From: Desulfobulbaceae bacterium UBA5628
GTDB lineage: Bacteria > Desulfobacterota > Desulfobulbia > Desulfobulbales > Desulfurivibrionaceae
Reading direction: 5' to 3'
Assembly (NCBI GenBank): GCA_002421565.1
Contig: DIKC01000102.1
Coordinates: 1-11,232, forward strand
DNA length: 11,232 bases
A model generated the notes under the pieces. It ran no database searches. It saw nothing but the letters and a program-made list of their open reading frames with translations, and was not told the DNA's origin. Each line of letters opens with the position of its first letter. The stretch's first letter is position 1. The translations under genes and the position numbers were made by a program. Of the stretch, positions 1 through 5,006 are shown one piece after another.

Positions 1-1025
1 CCTTCAGGCGGTGGAGTATTCACTTTTTGCAGGCTCTCGTTGATGACCTCAATATGTTCCCTCCTTGCCTCCTCGTCGAGATCCGCCTGCATGAGATTTT
101 TGAAACAGATGGCGATCCCCCCGAGAGGGTTGTTGATTTCATGGGCAACCCCGGAGGCAAGTCGGCCGATGGAAACCATCTTTTCGGTCTGGATGAGGGT
201 CTCCATGGCCTTTTTATTCTCCCGGCCGGCCTCCCGGAGACGCTGAATCATCCAGTGGAAACTGTTTTGCAGGGTGCCGATTTCGTCGCGTCTTTTTTGT
301 AGGGGCGGAAGTTCGTGCAGCGCCTCGAACTGCTCGATATCGACATTGTTCTGGATACGGTCCATGATCCCGGCCAGCCGGACCACCGGTTTGGCCAGGA
401 TCTTGGCTCCGACCCGTACGATGAGAAGGGAAAAGATGAAAAAGAGGCCGGCGATGAGCAATATTTCCCGGCGGCGGGCGGCAATGGCGAGATCGACATC
501 GGCGGTGGAAAGCACGATGCGCAGACCGCCCCATGACTTGCTGCTGATGTTCAGGGGAACCGAGATGTTGAGCGTCGGCTCGTTGGCGAACCGCTGCTCG
601 GAGATGGTGATTGCTAGACTTCCGAGCGCGTTTTTGGTCTCCTGGTCCACGCACATTTCACCGTAACGGGTGGTATCGCTACAGGCCACGATCATGCCCG
701 AGGTGTCGACGACCGCTACGTGCCTCACCCTCGGGTCTTGCTGCATGAACTGGATGATGAAATAATCGAGAAAATCCTTGAGATCGCGGTCACCCATCAT
801 CCCGAGTTCGTTGTACACCATGACGTTGGTCAGCATCAGCCGGCTGAGCTCGGAGATGACCTTGCCTTGGTTGAGGATGTTCTGGCGATAGAGGGCCGCG
901 TCCCGCGAGATGATGATCAGGCCGCCGGCGGTAGTGAAAAGGATGGAGCAGACGGAGGCCGTAACGATGAATTTGCCCTGGAGGCTGAACAGCCAGGCGA
1001 TGGCCTGTTTAACCAGTTGTCTCAT
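1..1025 (-). CDS. Membrane sensor histidine kinase, N-terminal part (C-terminus beyond the left edge)
   Basis: The reverse strand is open from an ATG at 1025 to the window edge, giving 341 complete residues with no stop. A first membrane segment lies at about residues 19-39 and a second at about 188-205. Between them is an extracytoplasmic sensor region of about 150 residues, probably a Cache/PAS-like fold. A HAMP-like linker follows (about 206-260), then a HisKA dimerisation segment with the H-box GVAHEINNPLGG; the phospho-accepting residue is H295. The ATP-binding domain lies outside the window. The ATG overlaps the stop of the upstream binding-protein gene (ATGA), so the two are translationally coupled, and the binding protein may present a ligand to this sensor. 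A cognate response regulator is expected beyond the edge but is not seen. The class call is very secure; the stimulus is unknown. The last residues before the edge (VNTPPPEG) are unusual for a HisKA helix. Confidence 0.93.
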   Translation of the reverse strand, partial: MRQLVKQAIAWLFSLQGKFIVTASVCSILFTTAGGLIIISRDAALYRQNILNQGKVISELSRLMLTNVMVYNELGMMGDRDLKDFLDYFIIQFMQQDPRVRHVAVVDTSGMIVACSDTTRYGEMCVDQETKNALGSLAITISEQRFANEPTLNISVPLNISSKSWGGLRIVLSTADVDLAIAARRREILLIAGLFFIFSLLIVRVGAKILAKPVVRLAGIMDRIQNNVDIEQFEALHELPPLQKRRDEIGTLQNSFHWMIQRLREAGRENKKAMETLIQTEKMVSIGRLASGVAHEINNPLGGIAICFKNLMQADLDEEARREHIEVINESLQKVNTPPPE

Positions 1026-1915
1026 GGGGTTTTGACTCCCAACTTGACCAGTTGGTGGATCATTTTTCCGATGATTTCATAATCCGAAACCGATGCTTCG
1101 GCAAAGCCGTATTTGAATTCCTCGTCCCACTGATCCATGATCCTACGATCTTCCAACTTTTGGTAGTCAAGGGCGAGGAGAGCTTTTTTGACCGCATCGA
1201 TCATTGCCGGGTCGGCATCGGCCCGGGCCACGATCGGCAGACCCGGGATGGGATCGGAGACATGGACCACTTTCAGGCCCTTGTCGTGGAATCTGTGGGC
1301 CACGGAATCGATCACCGCCCCGGCCGCGAAATCACCCCGCAAGACCTCCCTGGCCACGGCATCGTGATATTTCAGGTTTATATACTTGGCAAGGTCGTCC
1401 AGGGTCATGCCCCCTTTGGTATAAAGCTCATACAGCGGCGCGATATAGCCGGAAGTGGACATTCTGGAGGCAAAGGCAACCGATTTCCCCTTCAGGTCGG
1501 CGATCCGGTTGATCCCGTCATTATTGGCCCTGGTGATGAATACGCTCCGGTAATAAGGGCGGCCGTCCTGGCCGAGAGGTTTGAGGATCGGTACTACGTT
1601 GAACTGCTCCTTGGCCGCCAGATAGGTGACGCCGCCGAGCAGGGCCAATTGTACCTGGTCTTCCTGCAAAAACCGGATGATGTCGCGGTAATCCTGGCTG
1701 AGCTTCAACTCGAAACGGTAGGGCGTATGCTCGGAAAGATAGGCCATGAGCGGTTGGTACTTCTGATACATCACGATGGGATGATAGAGGGTGATGGCGC
1801 TGAAGCGGACGATCTGTCTCCCGTCCGCCTGTCCATTTCTCGCTCTCGCGCCCAAAAGAAGGGCAATGATGATAACCGCGACCAGAATACCGGATTTTCT
1901 CGGGGGTGTCGTCAT
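1022..1915 (-). CDS. PhnD-type periplasmic solute-binding protein (phosphate/phosphite/phosphonate-binding family)
   Basis: This 297-residue protein begins with a basic N-terminus and a hydrophobic stretch (GILVAVIIIALLLG), which is a signal peptide or anchor. The body matches the PhnD/SsuA/transferrin-like class II binding-protein fold. It starts with VRFSAITLYHPIVMYQKYQP, then a YLSEHTPYRFEL strand, SQDYRDIIRFLQEDQVQLALLGG and, further on, IADLKGKSVAFASRMSTSGYIAP, the segment that usually lines the ligand pocket. I chose the ATG at 1915 because a GAGG lies 8 bases upstream; an in-frame ATG at 1981 would place about 22 unlikely residues before the signal peptide. No ABC permease or ATPase is adjacent. 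Instead the gene overlaps a sensor kinase, so it more likely works as a sensory ligand-binding subunit than in uptake. The ligand cannot be read from sequence; phosphonate, phosphite or another small anion are candidates. Confidence 0.88.
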   Translation of the reverse strand: MTTPPRKSGILVAVIIIALLLGARARNGQADGRQIVRFSAITLYHPIVMYQKYQPLMAYLSEHTPYRFELKLSQDYRDIIRFLQEDQVQLALLGGVTYLAAKEQFNVVPILKPLGQDGRPYYRSVFITRANNDGINRIADLKGKSVAFASRMSTSGYIAPLYELYTKGGMTLDDLAKYINLKYHDAVAREVLRGDFAAGAVIDSVAHRFHDKGLKVVHVSDPIPGLPIVARADADPAMIDAVKKALLALDYQKLEDRRIMDQWDEEFKYGFAEASVSDYEIIGKMIHQLVKLGVKTP

Positions 1916-1994
1916 TGCCATATCCTCGTAAAAAAGTTCGCCCGGCATTCGGTGGCGACCGGGACCTGGTCCACGGAGCAAATTCCCGGCCCGG

Positions 1995-2028
1995 TTGTCT
2001 CTTTGGAAGGAAATAAAATACGAGACAA
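1995..2028. repeat. Inverted repeat TTGTCTC-N20-GAGACAA over the minus-strand promoter
   Basis: The arms TTGTCTC (1995-2001) and GAGACAA (2022-2028) are perfect 7-base inverted copies. They flank the proposed -10 box and start region of the binding protein-kinase promoter. Position and symmetry fit a dimeric regulator's operator, possibly for the response regulator partner of the kinase. This role is inference. Confidence 0.4.
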
Positions 2029-2044
2029 ACAGCAGTTATGTCAA
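2015..2044 (-). promoter_or_regulatory. Sigma-70-like promoter for the binding protein-kinase operon
   Basis: On the minus strand a perfect TTGACA (2044 to 2039) is followed after 18 bases by TATTTT (2020 to 2015), which matches TATAAT at four of six positions. It lies about 100 bp upstream of the chosen start of the binding-protein gene and points towards it. The spacer is one base longer than the optimum. Transcription would start near position 2008. Confidence 0.5.
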
Positions 2045-2047
2045 GCC

Positions 2048-2082
2048 AAGGCAAAGAGCTATAAATTTCTCCTTGCCTTTTT
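2048..2082 (+). promoter_or_regulatory. 11-base inverted repeat followed by T5 between the divergent promoters
   Basis: AAGGCAAAGAG (2048-2058) and CTCCTTGCCTT (2069-2079) are inverted copies with one mismatch around a 10-base AT-rich loop, and a run of five T ends at 2082. On the plus strand this has the form of an intrinsic terminator, yet no plus-strand gene ends just upstream. It lies next to the minus-strand TTGACA, and its right arm contains a TTGCCT that could be a plus-strand -35 element (TATAAA follows at 2094-2099 after 15 bases). It may be a shared operator, an insulator against antisense transcription, or both. Confidence 0.45.
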
Positions 2083-2124
2083 AAAAATAAGCATATAAAC
2101 GTATATCAATATATTTTCAAGGCG

Positions 2125-2178
2125 GCCGGCGTTAAGCATGCTTGGCCGGCGGTCCCGGCCCCGCTTTGCGGGCGCGGG
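2125..2178 (+). promoter_or_regulatory. GC-rich structured leader with two stem-loops upstream of the lipoprotein gene
   Basis: Two foldable elements precede the ribosome-binding site. The first has the 10-base palindrome AAGCATGCTT (2134-2143) flanked on both sides by GCCGGC (2125-2130 and 2145-2150). The second pairs 2154-2164 with 2168-2178: 11-base arms with two central mismatches around a TTT loop, followed by TTTT. The T run is short, so this would be a weak terminator at best. The placement, ending about 22 bases before the Shine-Dalgarno, would suit attenuation or mRNA protection. No known riboswitch class is recognised. Confidence 0.35.
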
Positions 2179-2212
2179 TTTTAAGGTGCAACCGAGCAGA
2201 AGGAGGATGAGG

Positions 2213-2623
2213 ATGTCAAGGTGCAAAACAGTGGTCGGGCTGGTCGTTGCTGCCTGTTTGTGGTCATTCCTGGCGGCCGGATGTTCGCGGCCGGAGGAGG
2301 CTTCCCTGCTGGACGATCTGGTGGAGCGGGTAACGGAACGGCAGGGATACACGGAGAAGAGCAAGCGGCAATTCGAGGAGCGGTTGCAGAGTTACTATTT
2401 TGAAAAAGTGCCGGCGGATGAGATCGAGCTGCTCATGCGGGAGCACTCGCCGGGGGTGGCGCTGGCGGCCATATCCTTCGCGGTGGTCGGTAATGCCTCG
2501 CCGACGGAGGTGGCCAGGATGAAGCAGGGGGGCGCGGGTTGGCCTGCTGTTGCCAAGTCCGTCAACACGGATTTGGGCGAGGTCGTCAAGGAGGTGAAGG
2601 AGTTCCGCAAGGCGATCGGCTGA
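2213..2623 (+). CDS. Small lipoprotein of unknown family, first gene of the rhodanese-YeeE operon
   Basis: The 136-residue product has a lipoprotein signal peptide: a basic start (MSRCK), a hydrophobic core, and the lipobox LAAGC at residues 20-24, so C24 should be acylated. The mature part is short and charged, with a helical acidic/basic stretch (about 31-65) and a C-terminal region containing RMKQGGAGWPAVA (about 102-114). I do not recognise the family. The ATG at 2213 is chosen because AAGGAGG lies 6 bases upstream. ATGs at 2207 and 2138 are in frame, but the first overlaps that Shine-Dalgarno and the second would add 25 residues before the signal peptide. The next gene, a secreted rhodanese, starts 86 bp downstream on the same strand, so a role at the envelope in sulfur handling is possible. 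This is inferred from position only. Confidence 0.75.
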   Translation: MSRCKTVVGLVVAACLWSFLAAGCSRPEEASLLDDLVERVTERQGYTEKSKRQFEERLQSYYFEKVPADEIELLMREHSPGVALAAISFAVVGNASPTEVARMKQGGAGWPAVAKSVNTDLGEVVKEVKEFRKAIG

Positions 2624-2635
2624 CAATGACCAGGA

Positions 2636-2654
2636 GCCGGGGCGTGCCCCCGGC
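2636..2654 (+). repeat. Strong intercistronic GC hairpin
   Basis: GCCGGGG (2636-2642) and CCCCGGC (2648-2654) form a perfect 7-bp all-GC stem with a 5-base loop. It sits in the 86-bp gap between the lipoprotein and rhodanese genes. No T run follows, so it is not an intrinsic terminator. It could be an mRNA stability or processing element that sets the expression ratio of the two genes. Confidence 0.4.
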
Positions 2655-2709
2655 AGTCGAACAACAGGGGATTCAAGCCGAAAAAATCAATATGACAGGG
2701 GGAGACAAA

Positions 2710-3219
2710 ATGCAGGGAAAAATGATTTCATCATGGATACCGGGAATGTTGCTGGCCATGCTGCTGTTGGCGCCGTTGCCGGCAACGGCGGGAGATGAGT
2801 TGGCGGGCAGACTGGACAAAATCTTGTTGCAAGGGTTGGAAGAGGGGCATTGGCAGACCACCGCCGATGATCTCTATATGTGGCTCAAGATGAAAAAAAA
2901 GGACTTTGTCGTCGTTGATGTCAGGCCGAATCCGGCCAGCTATGCCGCCGGCCATATCCCGGGGGCGGTTCATATTCCGTATCACACCATTCTTGCCCCG
3001 GCGAATTTGGCGCAACTGCCCAAGGACAAGAAAATCATCCTGGTCTGCGATACCGGCCAGGTCCAGAACCTCCCGGTTATCGCGCTGCGCGCCCTGGGAT
3101 ATGACGCTTATACCATGCGCCTGGGTTACACTGCTTGGATTGAGGGATACAGTGGCGGCGAGATGATGAAGGCCTTCATCAACCGGGCGGCCGAAAAAAA
3201 ATACCCCCTGGAAAAATAG
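2710..3219 (+). CDS. Secreted single-domain rhodanese (sulfurtransferase)
   Basis: This 169-residue protein has a clear Sec signal peptide (hydrophobic residues about 10-24, probable cleavage after ATA at 27). One rhodanese domain follows at about residues 50-150. Visible hallmarks are VVVDVRPNPASYAAGHIPGA (the first conserved rhodanese box, residues 67-86), the active-site loop VCDTGQVQ with the sulfur-carrying C113, and LGYDAYTMRLGYTAW, the conserved stretch after the loop. The intact Cys predicts sulfane-sulfur (persulfide) transfer in the periplasm. The ATG at 2710 follows GGGGGAG by 5 bases; upstream in-frame ATGs at 2692 and 2626 lack this and would bury the signal peptide. The YeeE-type gene begins 9 bp downstream, and its AGGAG overlaps this stop codon. 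The pair plausibly feeds thiosulfate or sulfane sulfur to or from the membrane protein. Confidence 0.9.
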   Translation: MQGKMISSWIPGMLLAMLLLAPLPATAGDELAGRLDKILLQGLEEGHWQTTADDLYMWLKMKKKDFVVVDVRPNPASYAAGHIPGAVHIPYHTILAPANLAQLPKDKKIILVCDTGQVQNLPVIALRALGYDAYTMRLGYTAWIEGYSGGEMMKAFINRAAEKKYPLEK

Positions 3220-3228
3220 GAGCCAGCC

Positions 3229-4599
3229 ATGCGCGTCGTTACGAAACCGTGGTCGTTTATCTGGGGCGGGGTGCTGGTGGGCCTGGCCGAAGCGCTCTAT
3301 TTTCTCACCTATGAAACCCCGGTTCCCATTACCACCGGGCTGGCGAAGATGTTCGGCTCCATCGAAGAGAACATCACCAAAACGGACTTGGTTGCCAGGC
3401 TTTACGGCGCCGATGTCCACTGGGTGCTCATCGGCATCATTGCGGGCGGCTTTCTGGTCGGCCTCCTGGAACGGGAAAACAAGGCTTGGGTGCGTTATCC
3501 CTGGCGGGTGAGCGCCCTGGCCTTCGTCGGCGCGATCATTTTCGGATTCGGGACACGGCTGGCCCAGGGTTGCACCGCCTGGCATTATCTGGGCGGGATT
3601 CCGGCCATGAGCCTTACCTCGCTGGTGGTGGCGGTGGTAAGCATCCCCTTTGCCTATCTCGCCTTCCTGTTGATGGCGAAATTGAATGCCGGCAGCTTCA
3701 TGAAGCACAACGAATACAAGGAGACGGCCAAGCGCTGCGTCGAACTGGAATACCAGACGGACAGCATGGGCTACGATCCCGCCTACCGGCCGCAACGGGA
3801 CCCCTTGCGGCTGCTGCTTACCGCCTTTCTGCTGCTTTTGCTCGCATCCTCGCTCTGGACCGGCTTGACCGGCGATGCGGCGAACAGCATCGGTCAGATG
3901 CCGCCCCATCTTATCCTGATCAAGGGATTGGCGGGGCTGCTCATCGGTATCGGCATCGCCAAATCGGGATTCGGTACCGAGTGCGCGGTGATGGCGCCCA
4001 AATCCCTCCTCATGTCGCCGCATCATTTCGAAGCCATGAAGGTGGCGAAAATCACCCAGACCATGTTCACCGGCCTGATGCCGTTCGCCGGCCTGCTCAC
4101 CGCGATCCTGATCCTCAATCTCACTATTCTTTACACCTGGTTTTTTCGCGGCTGGGATGTGCCCATCGTGGTCGAGGCCGGTTCGTACAAGTGGGGCTTC
4201 CATCTCGGCCATTTGGTGGGAGGGCCGCTGCTCGGTATCGGCAGCGTTCTCATGCTTGGCTGCGAGATCCGGACCTATTCCCGGCTCGGCATGGGTTATC
4301 TGACCGGGCTGGCGGCCCTGCCCGGTTTTTTCCTCGGCTACCTCCCTTATTCCCTGTACAAGGAAGAACTGGACAGCTTTTTTTTCGGCCACGGCTTTCT
4401 GAGGGCGCGTAACATGCTTGAGTTGTTGCCCGATCTTCCCTTCATCCAGTATGGTTTTGCCCTGCTCTATACGGCGGGGTTGATCTGGGCGCTGGTCTGG
4501 GCGATCAGGAAGGGATCGCAAATTACCGGGGTTACTCCCAGGGAATACATCACCAAATCCACCGATGAAATTTTCCTGAAAGGGCTCCAGGAGAAATAG
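3229..4599 (+). CDS. YeeE/YedE-family membrane protein, probable thiosulfate/sulfur transporter
   Basis: The 456-residue polytopic inner-membrane protein has many hydrophobic segments in two halves joined by a hydrophilic loop (about 152-192). Each half carries family signatures: FGFGTRLAQGCTAWH around C115, and GIAKSGFGTECAVMAP around C252. A third membrane cysteine is C345 in MLGCEIRTYSRLG. YeeE (TsuA) of Spirochaeta thermophila is known to pass thiosulfate along conserved pore cysteines, and three such cysteines here fit that mechanism. C170 lies in the loop and is probably not part of it. Linkage to a secreted rhodanese supports uptake of thiosulfate or sulfane sulfur. The start is fixed by AGGAG overlapping the preceding stop. 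The family also includes selenium- and sulfur-related members of unproven substrate, so the exact cargo is uncertain. Confidence 0.88.
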   Translation: MRVVTKPWSFIWGGVLVGLAEALYFLTYETPVPITTGLAKMFGSIEENITKTDLVARLYGADVHWVLIGIIAGGFLVGLLERENKAWVRYPWRVSALAFVGAIIFGFGTRLAQGCTAWHYLGGIPAMSLTSLVVAVVSIPFAYLAFLLMAKLNAGSFMKHNEYKETAKRCVELEYQTDSMGYDPAYRPQRDPLRLLLTAFLLLLLASSLWTGLTGDAANSIGQMPPHLILIKGLAGLLIGIGIAKSGFGTECAVMAPKSLLMSPHHFEAMKVAKITQTMFTGLMPFAGLLTAILILNLTILYTWFFRGWDVPIVVEAGSYKWGFHLGHLVGGPLLGIGSVLMLGCEIRTYSRLGMGYLTGLAALPGFFLGYLPYSLYKEELDSFFFGHGFLRARNMLELLPDLPFIQYGFALLYTAGLIWALVWAIRKGSQITGVTPREYITKSTDEIFLKGLQEK

Positions 4600-4614
4600 T
4601 GGTTAATTTTTTCC

Positions 4615-4643
4615 TTTACAACCGGCCGACGGCCAACTATTAA
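4615..4643 (+). promoter_or_regulatory. Sigma-70-like promoter for the arsR-MMPL operon
   Basis: TTTACA (4615-4620; five of six matches to TTGACA) and TATTAA (4638-4643; four of six matches) are separated by the optimal 17 bases. They lie in the 104-bp gap between the YeeE gene and the ArsR gene, with a start expected near 4650, so the ArsR operon is probably transcribed on its own. No convincing terminator hairpin follows the YeeE gene; read-through from upstream is possible. Confidence 0.55.
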
Positions 4644-4657
4644 ATAAAAGGCTTAAT
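4639..4657. promoter_or_regulatory. Candidate ArsR operator, ATTAA-N9-TTAAT
   Basis: The perfect inverted repeat ATTAA (4639-4643) and TTAAT (4653-4657), 9 bases apart, overlaps the proposed -10 box and transcription start. ArsR-family repressors typically bind AT-rich dyads over their own promoters, so autoregulation is plausible. The match is short and is offered only as a candidate. Confidence 0.4.
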
Positions 4658-4703
4658 CGTTGTTTGAGGCCCGGTTTTTCACCCATTACAACAGGAAACC
4701 CCT

Positions 4704-5006
4704 ATGACCGATCAGAACTGCGTCAAGATGGCCAAGTTGCTCAAGACCATGGCCCATCCCATCCGGCTCAAGATCCTCTGTCTGCTCCAGAGCCGGGAGA
4801 TGACGGTGGGCGACCTCCACAAGGAGGTGCAGACCACCAATGCCAATGTCTCCCAGCATCTCAATATCCTCCGCAACCAGGGGATCATTGATTATCGCAA
4901 GGATGCCAATTTCATCTATAATCGGATTACCGAGGGGCGGGTCACCGAACTGATCGGCACCATGCGGGAACTTTTCTGCAGCGGAGGAGAAGGCGATGAA
5001 CGATAA
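4704..5006 (+). CDS. ArsR-family repressor, probable SqrR/BigR-type persulfide sensor
   Basis: This 100-residue winged-helix protein has the ArsR helix-turn-helix at about residues 34-62 (TVGDLHKEVQTTNANVSQHL, then NILRNQGII) and a beta wing (DYRKDANFIYNRI). It lacks the metal-binding ELCVCDL motif of arsenic or cadmium sensors. C26 is in LKILCLLQ at the end of the second helix and C92 is in ELFCSG at the C-terminus. They are 66 residues apart, the same spacing as the sensing pair C41/C107 in Rhodobacter SqrR (recalled, not looked up), and the surrounding residues resemble that family. Polysulfide cross-linking of this pair would derepress the operon. C6 is an additional N-terminal cysteine. 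An AGGA lies 7 bases before the ATG. The downstream MMPL gene overlaps its 3' end, so this is very likely its regulator. Confidence 0.88.
   Translation: MTDQNCVKMAKLLKTMAHPIRLKILCLLQSREMTVGDLHKEVQTTNANVSQHLNILRNQGIIDYRKDANFIYNRITEGRVTELIGTMRELFCSGGEGDER

Noticed and set aside
1052..2098. A 348-codon plus-strand open frame opposite the binding-protein gene
   Set aside because: The minus strand encodes a good PhnD-type protein, and the plus frame runs through the promoter region without any domain.
2138..2212. Upstream in-frame ATG extending the lipoprotein by 25 residues
   Set aside because: It would precede the signal peptide with an Arg-rich stretch and overlaps the stem-loop leader. The ATG at 2213 has an optimal Shine-Dalgarno.
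2731..4521. A 596-codon open frame on the minus strand opposite the rhodanese and YeeE genes
   Set aside because: It is the shadow of GC-rich coding sequence: the product is low-complexity and rich in His, Arg, Gln and Gly, and the plus-strand proteins have clear domains and signal peptides.
4600..4640. GGCC-GAC-GGCC (4624-4634) as a terminator of the YeeE operon
   Set aside because: The stem has only 4 bp, lies within the promoter spacer and is not followed by a T run.
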